NCBI GenBank assembly: GCA_964304625.1
Contig: OZ199838.1
Location: 2,480,001-2,544,000, forward strand
DNA from: Kudoa neothunni
Lineage: Eukaryota > Cnidaria
Length of the DNA: 64,000 nt
Direction: 5' to 3'
Shown here: in pieces, positions 41,968 through 55,000 of the stretch
Layout of the letters: each line of letters opens with the position of its first letter
Position numbering within the stretch: position 1 is the stretch's first letter
Notes under the pieces: generated by a model
The model's database searches: none
The model's input: the letters and a program-made list of their open reading frames with translations, nothing else
What the model was told of the DNA's origin: nothing
Position numbers and translations under genes: made by a program

Positions 41968-44955
41968 ATGATGATCGTAGAAGTTTTTTTATATGTGACC
42001 TTAATTGTTTTCCAAAGTAATTATTTTGAATGAATTCACTCTATCGCTAAATTCGAAGAGCAATCAACACCAACAAATAATGAAGAACAATGCTTCTCTT
42101 GTATATGGAAGAAAAACAGAAATTGGTGCATAGATGGGGTAAATTACAAAGAAGAACATTATTTATATAGCTGACGATTAAAGCGAATCTCAGTAAGTAA
42201 TAAATGTGTATTGGCGGAAGGTAGTGACTGCAAGTCTTTTGTCGAAAATAAAACATTAGTGGAAAATAGTGTAAAAATTATACAAATATTAATTGATTTA
42301 ATATGTTCCTGATTGTAGTCATTTAGGTACACGACGGACCTGTAACTGATATAGATATCAAAAACAGTCAACCACTCAAATTTTTCCGATTATCTCCAAG
42401 TAGAATGATTCATTTTTTCGTAGATTATAAATTTCATAGAACGCCGCAAAAGAATTAAATCCCGAAATACAGTTTTATTGTTTCATCGAGACAAAGTTCA
42501 ACTTTATTTTATACTGGATATGTCATTAAAAGGGTCAGTTTTTTGGGAACATATAAAAACGATAAGTTACTTTTTCTATTATCCATTAACTCAAATTCAT
42601 CTTATAGTTTCGGAACTAAAACCTTATATCTCTATGAAGAAGGGTATCGGAATTTTACACACAAAATTATACTCATCGAATAAGTATGTTTTCTAAACAA
42701 AGCCTCGTCATTACCTAAATGGTCTTTAGAAATATATATGATTTTAAGAATTTGATTGGATTGACCGAAGATGAAAATATAATTGTTACTTTACAAAAAG
42801 AACAAATTATTTTAATATGTTTTATAGAATACAGCCTTAGATGACCTTGATCGACAACCTCTACATCACACGCATTCCACCAGTTTTCATACGCACAAAA
42901 ATGCCGCAATAGATTCAATTATTCAAACGGTTATATGCGATAAGCAGGTTTATAAAATATTCTGAAGATCACTTAACTATTAGATAATAGATCAATTGGG
43001 ACCCTGACATAACGAGAGCAAAGTTTATTATTCTAGTTACAGACAAATTACCAATCAAATACTCTCCTACGCAAGTAAAATTAATAAAACTCTCATTATT
43101 TAAAAGATTTATGCTCTCATTATATTAAATAGATGCCTATATCATATATAACCAACAAAATCAAATGTGAAATTTCGAGCTCAGGAATATACAGAAATAA
43201 AGTAAAATAAACCCATTAATACGTATATAAATCATATAGAAAAAAATTGCGGACGATAATATATTCCATTCTACTCTTATTAAAAATAAGGTTGAATTAT
43301 TTATAGTTACATCCAAACAGAAAGTTCAATCATTCTACAAAGTAGTAAGTAGCTCGAATGTTACTGCAACTGAATTCATAATTCGAAGAAATTTCTTATG
43401 TATAATAATTATACTCATGGGGAAGTTTTCAAATATAGTCCATCAGCTTCGCTTATTCATTCATTGGTCGAATTCATCAATGTAAGTAAACTTTTATAAA
43501 AGTAATTCTAAGTAACATTTCTTATTCACATAGTCTCGAATGAGAGAATTTAGACTGTTAGCTCCCAAGAATGATAGCTATTTTTCTATCTCTGTTCAAC
43601 AGACCTATGTGTACAATTATTATATTTTTACAATATCCTATTTATGATGGATATTGTTAATTAGTCATACTTTAGATCAAAATTACGGTCCCCGCTGTTT
43701 TCTAAAATAACCATATCAATTGAAGTTAATAAATGTCTACCAGAAAATAAAATTAAAATGTATTATTACATGTTATTCTAACTAGCTTGATTCTTTGCTG
43801 TATGATACAGCTATGAAATCACATTTACTGGCCTGGGAGTTGTAGAAATGTGGTTGAATACATTTGATTGCTCTTGTGCCTGCGAAAATCCTATGCACCC
43901 AACATATGTAAAATAACTTTTCAGCTATAGAATTATGATATTAGATAAACTAATCGTTATCATAATTATAATCATAGGAAATTAATAGTGTTATGTGCTC
44001 ACTAAATGGTGATTTGGTTTGTGGACGTTGTAGATGTAATGAACACAGGTAATAAATTGTTTATTCAAATGGTGATTTGTTAATTAATTTACAGTTTAGG
44101 CGAGCAGTGTGATACATTAATAACTTACGCGGATAAAAAATCTGAGAAAAATCCGGCTAAGGGATGTCAATTGATTAATAGTTTTAGTGAAACAAGTACA
44201 TTAATATAAAAACTAATAATCATGTAATAAACTCATTATACTCATAAACAGACAATATTTGTGATTATGAAAAGTTCAAATTTTCTCTGTTATCGCAAAA
44301 CTGTCTGGATTCCTCAAGCAATAAAGTTGATAATAACATAAATATATTTTAAATCTCTTTAGATGTGTAATAACAGGGGTGAATGTTTGGTTGGAAGATG
44401 CATGTGTGTGATAGGCTATAAAGGAAAATATTGTGAAATTCCTGTTAGAATCTCTATCATAATAAAATAGTTTTAATAATAAAAAATAATAATATTTAGG
44501 AAATATATGGAATTTGCATCATTTCAACGGTTTGTCTAACTGAAAAATTTAGATTAAAAAATATGACCCAAATTTTTTGGAGCATGAATTATCATGAAGA
44601 ATTTTGTTCAAAGTTAACGCTAGGAAACAAAGACATATCTTACGACAAAAAGTTCACTTGCTACTTTGATATTCTTCCTTGTGTCTATAAATACAATATA
44701 TTGATCAAAAACAGTCTTATTTTCGTGAAACTTGATGAAAAATATTGGAAACGTACATTCAAACTTAATTATTAATTATAAATTGATTAAAAACTAGTTT
44801 GTCGTACCATTCGGCATAGAGATATGATGATATTAGGATACGTTGGGGCAACAACTGGAGTTATGTTCACATTGATTGTGGTGTATGTATTGGCCAGAAA
44901 TGGAACACATACGACGTATTTATTTTCTTTATTTTTCTGTATTATTACATATTGA
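41968..44955 (+). CDS. Divergent integrin beta-like receptor, gene 2 (multi-exon)
   Basis: Same layout as the gene at 33 kb. Signal peptide MMIVEVFLYVTLIVFQ, then a 42-base intron; PSI domain (NEEQCFSCIWKKNRNWCID..., NKCVLAEGSDCKSFVENK); beta-I pieces (VQLYFILDMSLKGSVFWEHI at 42500, FKNLIGLTEDENIIVTLQ, AAIDSIIQTVICDKQ); hybrid end (FDCSCACENPMHPTYVK at 43865); EGF modules (CSLNGDLVCGRCRCNEH; MCNNRGECLVGRCMCVIGYK..YCEIP); beta-tail (44500-44770); a membrane exon (ILGYVGATTGVMFTLIVVYV) and a very short tail, stop at 44955. The MIDAS DxSxS reads DMSLK, so its second Ser is lost. No NPxY is visible. The middle (42920-43820) has unresolved exon borders, so pseudogenisation there cannot be excluded. 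Probably a tandem paralog of gene 1 that diverged fast. Confidence 0.72.
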
Positions 44956-45689
44956 TTTTATTTAGTTCGTCATATAGGGATTGGTTTAGACTTTGTCAAA
45001 ATGTCGCACATTACACCGTAAATTTCATGTCAAGTTTTTTATATAAACTTTAATGTAACAACTGAATTAGAAAATACAAAAATGTGAATTTTCTATATTC
45101 ATTAGATTCAAATTTATTATTGCTATACAATGCTCAAATAATTATCAATGCGATTTTTAAATAATTTATTAAAAAATGAAAATTTTACTCATGTAAAAAA
45201 TATTCAGTTAAATTCGGTTGTAAATTAATTCAAAAAGGTGCAATCGAACTCGAATATATTGTAATTCAATACTCCTTAATATTGCTATTTTTAAGATATA
45301 TATAAAACTGCGCGTAAATATTTTCCCTTAAAATAATTATTAACCTGATTAAAAAAAGTCGTACTCCATAAAAATTTAAAAAGTATAAAATATTTGAATA
45401 ATCTAAATCTCGATGTCGCTATATGGCCGAATATAATTAAATATAGAAAACTCTAAATAAATTAAAACCCTATACATAAAGTATAATTAGGAGTTATCTG
45501 GATTAAAAATGGATATTGCGAAAGCGTAGATGTCACATTGAATTAAAAATGCTCATGTCAAAAGCCAATACTTTAAAAAAATATATGTAATTTTATGAAA
45601 TCTCAGAATAATCCGATAAAGAGCAATCAATCATAACCAGTTAATTAAGTCTTCATTCTATCTGACTAGTAAATCGAATTTCTAAAAAA
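44956..45689. other. AT-rich spacer
   Basis: Nothing recognised. Confidence 0.5.
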
Positions 45690-46115
45690 CGAGATGCGTG
45701 ATAACGAGAGTGTGAGCGTGTTATGGCAAGACAAGCAAAATTACTAAAATGCTAAACGTGATATTCGTTGCGTCAAAAATGGATTAACTAAGGAAAATTG
45801 AGAGACCTGTGATCTTTATAACTTCAACAAAGAAACCACACTTCGGTATACTCTCAAACCCAATATTTAACATAATTACTCCATAATTGTCTTAAATTCA
45901 ATTTAAGTAAGATTAAGTTTATAGTGCATTTAAAGGTGAAGAAAGCATTTAATTTGTATCATGCTTCATAAAACCGTCTATTTTTATTTGCAATGCGGTC
46001 GCTTATTAGCCGAATTCTAAAACCCTAGCTTTTATAATTTCCGAAAGGGTGAACGAGATGAAAGGCGCGATGTGACACGCGTAGAAACCCTATTTCTTGT
46101 ATTTTTTGCTGATCT
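45690..46115. repeat. Dispersed repeat, copy 2 (unknown family)
   Basis: Partner of 14190-14620, same orientation, about 31.5 kb away. Shared blocks cover nearly the whole length with scattered changes and small indels, so the copies are old or from a diverse family. Confidence 0.7.
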
Positions 46116-47858
46116 CACGCTCCCTGAAAATTTTTGAATAATAGAAAGACTAAGGGGTTATAAAGTGACTGTAATTAGGAAGTATTTGATTAAGAAACGA
46201 AAAATTGAAAAATTAAATTATTTATTCATGAATTATAATGAAATTTATTCGTGATATGTTAATCATTCTTGCATAATTTCCTGTATTCATAATAAAATTT
46301 TAAGATACTTGCAGTTAAATCAGTGATTATATGATCCTTATTAATTACTTTCGAGTTCGATTAGTATTTAAGATGTCCACCAGTTATTTTTGCGACCTTT
46401 TAAATTAATAATTTTATCAACCAATATTTAATAATAATATAAACCTTTACACCAAGTGTGAAAAATGCGCCGTTATATGCTGCATAAGCTGGAAATTAGG
46501 TGAATGAATTTTCATGTAAAACTTAGAAATTTTGTAGTAGAAATGTTCTTGTTACAAACATGTAAACAGAAACATATAATATTTTGTGCGTATGGAGAAA
46601 TGCGTTTTCGTGGCAATAGACAGCCCCGGTATGGGATTATACGTTGACGTGGTAAGAGTCACGGTCTATTTTTTATGGATTCGTGTTTTTATTCTCAATG
46701 ACCGATCAAATTTGGTCAAATAAATATACAATGATTAATATAAAGTTATTAAATAATAAAATAACATATCTTTGTGAGGGGCGAATATTATTACTATATA
46801 GCAATTTAAAATGGTGTCGATTAACATATGTAATGGAATTTTAAAATATAATGAAAAATTATTTAACAAATTTAACTATAAGGAATCTGATTTTTAGATT
46901 AACGCATTTATAACCAGATTTGATTTTATGAAAATGATTCATGACAATAAAATATTGCGTATATATTAATAAGATATAAAATATCAAAAGAAATTATATA
47001 TCAACATTCAACTAATGTTTGGATTCTTTACATAAAAAAGTATATTATATAAGGGAAATAAATTTTTATGACGAGACTATCTCTAATGATATAATTACCA
47101 CTCTTAATTGGAATGTTGAAAAAACAACGAAAAGAATATTCTACTGATTATATTTATCAAATAAATGGCTTTGTCTTTTAAACCAGAAACCACCTGGCGT
47201 AAAATTTACATTTCCAGTACCTTATGTAATTAGCGGAAAAATTATTTAAAAACAGATAACAACAATATAAATGTTCTAATTTTTAAAAACGTGTTACTAT
47301 ATTGAAAAATGATAAAAATATATTTGTTTTCTAAGAATTATTATTTAAAAGTATTGTTTATGGCTTAAATTACACCCAAAGAAAGATACAAACAAATCCA
47401 TATATGCATGCGCGACCAAAAACTACGTAAAACTGGTTAAATGACTAATTCAACGCTATCGTATCTTTGTATTGAATTGAATTTGCGCTAACACACAATT
47501 TTAAATCTCGACAAATAAATAACGAATGTTTTCGGTTCAATCTTGTTGATTAGCTGTCAACAACAGACGCGCTTTTTTTCTCGCCCCTGAAGGGATCAGG
47601 TAAAAGTGGTTACCTACTGTACATCTAAAATTTGTAATTGATTGAATTTACGTTATTATATACAATTACCACACGGAGACAAGTGAAAAAAATAGAAACC
47701 TACAACCAAACTTTGTATTCCAACTGTTTATATCGAAAAAATTATGGACTATTTCGAATTCCAAAAATGTCTAATCACTAATAGAAATAGATCGAAATAA
47801 ATAAGACAAACTAATTTAACAGTTTAGTTAAATAACTATAATAGCGAATTAAAAGGAA
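46116..47858. other. AT-rich region downstream of the adhesion-GPCR gene
   Basis: No gene recognised on either strand. Confidence 0.5.
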
Positions 47859-49020
47859 CTAATGTTTAATAAGATTTGAGGTTTGGGTCGTGTTTTTAGA
47901 TTTCGATTGCATCATATAAGATGGTTTTGAGGCCGATCTACTCATCAATCCGACTGATGAAAGAGCGTGAGTTCTCATTGTAGAATTTGACAATACAATA
48001 ATCAAGAAAAAGAATATTCCCTGGGAAGCATTGGTTATAACGAAAACCAATTCTCCTTTCCCACCATCGTCAATGAAGATTAAATATTGGAATATCAATG
48101 GCAGACCCAAAAGAATCGCTAAGAAGAATATCTGTTTGGCCTTGGATAGGGTTGATCCACTTTTACCCCTTTTCTTTTCCGCTCGTCTCAAATTGCAGAT
48201 TACATATATACAAACGAACACACTAAACAAAACAACAACACCGCTAGGTATTGTTGTTGTGTAAAAACTCGTAGCGCCAGTTACTACACAGCTAAGGAAA
48301 TCAATGAATAAATAGAGTTCAATGACAAGACGTTACTTTGAATTCTTTGCGTAATTGTTCCTCATAAACACAACACACAGCGATGTAATCACTCCTGGAA
48401 TAGCTATAAAAAATTCTTAAATGAAAAATCAAGGTATATCTATATTACCCCAAGATAGTGCTAAACATAATTTGAAGACAATTCCAGGAATTTTCTTCAT
48501 GGTAAAAATAAGCGTATGGAATAATAAATAGGTGTTGAGCAAGAAGGAATAATAAACCGTTTGCAACATTACATGAAGACTGATCGCCAAAGCGAAACAG
48601 ACCTTTGGTTTATTTTTAAAGATATTAATAGAAACAAAGAATGCTTGTAGGAAAAACAAAGAAATGCATAATCCAATTTGTGCTTTAACACGCATAGTTC
48701 TTCTTGTTCTAAAATCAAAATATGAGTTGAGACTGCTGAACATGATAGGTAATCATGATTACTCTGAGGTGATTAGACAAATCAATGTTAGAAATAAACA
48801 GACCAACGATATTACTGCTAAACAAAGAGAAACTTCGGTTTGACGATATTTGTTAGCATCAGACGAAGTAGCATCGTCCCTCTCCCTGAAATCAAACACC
48901 ACAGCATAGCTTGTAGTATGATTACATGAGCAAGTGACATTTATTCGATTTTGGGGCAGTTCGGTCCTACTGAGGGGATAACAATGTACTTGTTCCCATT
49001 TGAGTGTACTTCCTAAACAG
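47859..49020 (-). other. GPS motif and 7TM domain of the adhesion GPCR
   Basis: The GPS exon reads STLKWEQVHCYPLSRTELP, then INVTCSCNHTTSYAVVFDF: the canonical W..C...C.CNH.T pattern, with cleavage expected at H-T/T. TM1 follows (SLCLAVISLVCLFLTLICLI). Next is RTRRTMRVKAQIGLCISLFF (loop and TM2), TM3 around FALAISLHVMLQTVYYSFLL, TM4 (AIPGVITSLCVVFM), TM5 (SGVVVLFSVFVCIYVICNLR), TM6 (IFFLAILLGLPLIFQYLIF) and TM7 (ASQGIFFFLIIVLSN). The arrangement matches latrophilin-type class B2 receptors. Confidence 0.85.
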
Positions 49021-52000
49021 TGAATTATATTTTGTTAACTAGGAGCGTAATTTCTCGTAAAATAATGTAGTAATTTAAATATACTGTTTAATGTACAACA
49101 TTTGGTGTATAGGACATCGGCAGCATTATTAATAATCTGGCTGAATGTAAAATTAATCTTTTTATTCTCTTGGTTTTTAATTTTCAAAACGATAATATCA
49201 CCAGCTACCATCACATTATCCTTGGACTGAGTTACCACAGGTTGGGCTTTAGTGATAGCCAAGGCAACCTGATTTTCAGCAGTTGGGGTATTGGGAGTGT
49301 TACTATCCAGTGTGTCTATTTGAATGGACATGGTAGTTTCAGAATCACTTGTTGTGGTACTATTTTCGCTCCTATTTTTAGCAGTTAATGGTGTACACAT
49401 TATTGTATAAATACTTGGTTGAATATTGAATCACATTAGAATCTTCAGCTACATCAAATGCTTTAAACTTAAAATGATCATTAGAAATTTCCTCAGTTTT
49501 TTCCATATTTAATATGATGTCATCGAGAATGTTAACAGCCTGGAAAAATTTCCTAAAATATCATAATTATGGTGTACCAAATAGCAGAAAAATACTCTTC
49601 TTTGTTTTCGACTATCGCAGGAGTAGTAGTTTCTTGGGTATTACCAGTTTCTGGTTCAGGAGTTGTTTCCTCCTTTGCATCACCACTTCTATCTAGATTC
49701 AAATATATATTTTATCGATCACAATATATAAATTATTTACCGTTCAAAATGTCAATCCATGCAGTGCTAATTTCGGTCACAGACTAAAATTATTCATTGG
49801 AAATAATTTTCAATGGGATAATATTACTATTTTTTTATCTTCATCCAATAATTTTAATTTGTTTTTATTGAAAATGCTTACATTATTAAATATTTCGGTC
49901 CATCTTAATTCTACCATCATATAAATATAAATGTATATATTATTATTGCAAACTTATATCAAAATCCAATTTTTGTCGTTGTTCAAGGTAGGCAGAATCA
50001 TAAAAGAATGTGTAGAATATTTTAGTGTTGCGTTGACCAAATGAAATTTTGCATAGCTTATTTGGGCACAAAACCGTTTTAAACCCGTTGGATTTCTCCT
50101 CAGGTTGTAGATTTCCGTCGGCTAATGTCCAATTCAAACTAATTTGGCTATAATCCTCTACTAATGTGATTTCCAAATATAGTTCGCCATCCAGAAAATA
50201 ATTTTCAAATTTGAACTGTGATCTCACTATAAAGTTAATTTATATCTACCGATTGTTAGCACAAATTCACCTTTATCAATATCTAATGATTTTTCCTCCG
50301 AAAATATTACAGACTTAACTTTTACGACACAATCTTTCTTGATATCGTAAACAAATTTGGCGTCGCATTTACTTTCCACACATGAAACTAATTTATTAAC
50401 ACTTTGTTCCCCAGTGATACCTTTAACATTTTTATCATCACTGCACGCAATTGTTAGATTCAATGGAAATTTCTGGTAAGGTTCATCGAGAACAAACTTT
50501 AAATTTAACGATCCCGAATCAAGGTTGTGGTCGACTTTATACGCAACTTTTGCTACAAATAAAAAATAGTTCGATGTTTAATTATTAATCTATTATTTTA
50601 CGTGGGGTATAATCATAGGTGTAGGTCTCAGCAAATTTTTCAGATGTTACGGATATCGTTACTGGATTATAATAATCATTCATTGATAACTCAGTTGTGC
50701 ATACACCCTTATCGCAGATAACGTTCTTATCAGACTCAACGAGGTTAGAATCGTCTTTGGCATTATTTACTAGGTATTTGATATCTAATTTTATTGATGG
50801 AACGTACTTTCGTAATTTCCAACTAAGCGTAACAACTAATCCATCGGTTTTTCTAGAAAAAGAGATAACTTCTAATTCATTTGATGCTAAATTAATTTAT
50901 GAATTAAAATAATTTTGATGAAACAAATATATATACATCCAGATATTTTGAATGTTTTTGGAATGAGCATATCTGAGTTGAACGTAAGATATGTGTCATC
51001 ATTAGTAATACCATTTTCTATCGTAAAATCGCAAACATTTTTATTGCAGTTAATATCTTGAGTAGATTTATTTGGAGACAAATCGGTTGAATTATTATTA
51101 TTCATCAATTTGTAATGATTTATTTTAATTTTATCAAATTCTCTATCCATTATGAACATAACTTTTAGGTCATTCCTATCTTCACTATATGCAATATCAT
51201 AAGGATATATTCCTAAATAGATTAACATATATTATTATTGTTAAATTATTATTAAACGATTTTAATGATTTTAATTTCAAAAAAAATATACCTTTACCAA
51301 TTTCGATAGATTTTTCTTCGGAAAATATTGCTGAGTTCACTCTAACTTTACAATCTTTGGTGTAATCGTAATCAAACGTATGTACGCATCTTTTGTTTGT
51401 GCATGGAATCTTTTCTACTGAAATATTCTCATTGCTAAATTTGTAATAACGTTTATCGTCACTGCAAGATATTTCCACGTTAGCCGAAAACGCATTATAA
51501 AGTTTATCAATCGTAAAAGTGAGAGTTAAATTTTTCCCCTCAATATTATGTTGAATTTCACATTTTGTCTTTGCTAAATGTTTAAATATGAAAACAAAAT
51601 ATACACAGTTATTTTGATCTACGTGGGGAAAGAATATGTGAGTAAGATTGAACGAGTTTATTCGATGATAATTCCAATGTACCAGGATAATAATAATCGT
51701 TAAATTCAATTTTTATACTGCACACTCCATTTTTACAAGAAATTTCCTCATTTTTTGTAACTTCGTTAATTCCGCCATCTTTTGATGTATACTTAGTTTC
51801 TATTGAAATCTCGGGAAGATGTTTTCTCAGTTTCAAACTGTAGCTAACAGCAAAATCTTCAACAGTTTTGGTGAAATTCATAACATTGAGCAAACTAGAA
51901 GCTAACATAATTTAATTTAAATGTAAGAATATTTCTCCAAATAATTCTTACGTCCTTTGAGTAATAAATCTCGTGGCATAAGCATTTCCGATGAAATAGT

Positions 52001-55000
52001 TATATAACCATCTTGTTGAAGGGTGACACCTTCGATTTTCAGTTCACATATATTTTGTAGGCATTGAATATCTTGGGTGATTTCGCTCGACTTTATATTT
52101 GCTTTACTTAAGCCAAATATTTTATAACCATTAATAATAACTGATTCAACGTTTTCTTTCAATTTGATCATTATTTTCATTTCCCCATTTTCATTAGAAT
52201 ATTCATAATCGTAGGAGTAAGTTTCTATCGTAGAAAAATAACAAATATTTAGTAATTCGTATATTACTTATCATTATATAATATCCATATTCATATGGTG
52301 ATTCATATTTGCGCCTAATCGCCAACTCCCTTTTGGGATCTATGTTGGTCAATGTGAAGGTACAAACTCCTTCTTCACAATCAACCGGGGTTAATGGTTC
52401 TTGTTGTAGTTCACTTTCACCACCTTGTTTAACAATGAATGTATTTGGTGCATAAGAGGCAGTTATCTTTAATAGTCTAAATTTAATTTTTAAATTTCCA
52501 TCGCTTGGCCAATAATCCACCAATGTTTCCTTTCTTCGCCCTAAATATACATAAAAAGGTTTATCTTGTGATTAAAAATAAAAGTACTAATTGTAAAGTT
52601 TTAATTGATAAAAGTATTATTAGTTTCTAATCAAGGGTTATAAAACTAAATTATGTAGCTTTTTGACATAAAGAATACTATTCTTTTTTCCTGATTATAT
52701 AATACAATAATATATTTATTAATCGCAATTAAACATTTAGAATCCCAAAAGACATATTATTAATAATGATTTATTCTGTTTTATTAAATTATTCTAAAAA
52801 TATTCCACATGATCCAAAATTACGGTAAAGGAATCCGTAACGGTCTTTACCTAAATCAATGTTCCCTAACCTAGGGTCCTCGTACTAATTTCAGAGGATC
52901 CGTGAGAAGACTATCACTCATAAAAATATCACCCATCAAACTTTGTCTTTGGAAAATTCCTTATTATAAGAATAGTAAGTTTTAAACACATAATTTGGGA
53001 ACAGTAAGTTCATAAATATGAATATGTGATACAATATGCTCATGGGTTCGGATTTATTTAGCATTGCTAATCGGAGGCCGTGAACAAATAAGATTGGAAA
53101 ACACGTTTCTAAAATAACTAAACTTGAATTTTCACAATAAACAATATTTCGACTAGAATCATGAATTCAAATCAATCATACAAGTACATTGTTTTAAACA
53201 TTGAATTTAATGTTCGATTTATATTGTCTTTCTCATATTAAACGTCAAAACTGTAAAACTTGGTGTCATTAGATTTAGTAGACAACAAAATGTACGCCAT
53301 AATTAGACCATTATACCAAACTTTGTCAGATGAGTGACCTCCCTTACACGAAATTTATTTATTTCCGATGAACACTTTTCCATGTGGACGAAAACGATGA
53401 TGGAGTATGCCATTTCAATGATTACACAGATTTTGTATAGGATGCGTTGAGATTTTTATTAAACTTTCTCAATCCGTGACGTCTTGTCATGATATTTTTA
53501 AAGGGCGAGTAATCCGTCTAAATATATAACAATTTCTAACTTATGCGAATTCTTTGATTCTGAATAATTGCAAACAACTCGGATATTAGTTCTCAGTCAA
53601 CCTTACAGAGTTCCAACGTATAATTGGTCCATCTAATTATTTTAAACTTAAGGATAGTTAGTTAATAATGAAATTACTCCTAAAATGTTCTGCAAGCTTA
53701 AGGATAACCTTATACGTTGTCTGGATGAAAATTAATATAAATGTATTGATCATTCTGCCATAACTGAGAATTTATTAAGTAAATGTGCCAGATTGGCTGT
53801 TTGTAATATTCTGAGAACTCATCTCAGAGGATTCGTGATTATTTAAATTGAAAAACTTTCGTTTTAATTATGCTGGAATTCATCTAATACAATTGTACCT
53901 TCAATTAGACAGAAACAAGGAATATTTGAATAATAGGAATATTTGTTATGGAATATATTAAACGAAAGTTTTTATAAGGCAGAATTGATATGTATCACTA
54001 ACGAATGCATATATTCCATTCATGTATTTTATATGCTTGTTAATAAAAAACCTATTTGATACAATTTAATATTAATATTTATATTAATTTAGTAGAAAAA
54101 CTAGTGCTAGATTTACTTGATTATTATTGGAAGAGGAATTTACAATCAAATTTGTTGTACTTGAAAAATAATATGAGTTTATTTTATTCGTTATGAAATA
54201 TAACGTTTTATAATGATGATAGAAATTATCCAAATAGCTTATAATATTAAAGCCCATATATAGATAAATAATTTACCTGTAGAAATTCGGCGCGGAATTT
54301 CAAAATTATTCACGTATATATTTGCATAGTTAAATTGATCACACTTTTCCGGAATCGGCTCTTTAAATTCGCAAATTCCCTGGTTGCAGTTTAACTCTGT
54401 AATTGTACTGACAGGACACTCGGTGAAACTGTTTGTGATATAAGATATTTTGATTTTGATTTTTTTTACATCGACGTCAAGAATAAAAGTATAAGATATG
54501 GAATTATCTTCCAAAAATATTCGTACATCGTATTTAAATTCACCTATTTAATTCATATATTTAATGAGAAACAAAATATAATCACAAATTTCGGTTTTTG
54601 TTGTAATTAATTTGTTTTCAAAGGAAACTTGTATTTCATTTTTTTGATACATATCAATGTCGCTGAGTACCCCAACGCAAAAAATGTCGACACATTTTAT
54701 GTCGATTACAGCACTTATTTCAATAGGATTGTTTTCACTGTTTGGAGCTGTTATTAAAACCGTCTTAGTGAATTGATCTGGAGTGCTACTTATCCGAGTT
54801 CCAGTTAAATATAACGTATGATCTAAATAAATAGTTCTAGTGTAAAGTAGATTAGATTCGACTGCATTTGTTGTGAAAATCGCTACAAATAATAATTATT
54901 GAATAAATTTGCATATAATATAGTTACAGTCTCTAAATATTGCAGTATTGGTTGGTGTCTCATCGATAGAAACTATATTACCGTCTTGAGAAATATTGAC

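Noticed and set aside
48031-49787. Plus-strand frames at 48031-48264, 49170-49388 and 49514-49787
   Set aside because: Shadows of the adhesion-GPCR exons on the minus strand.
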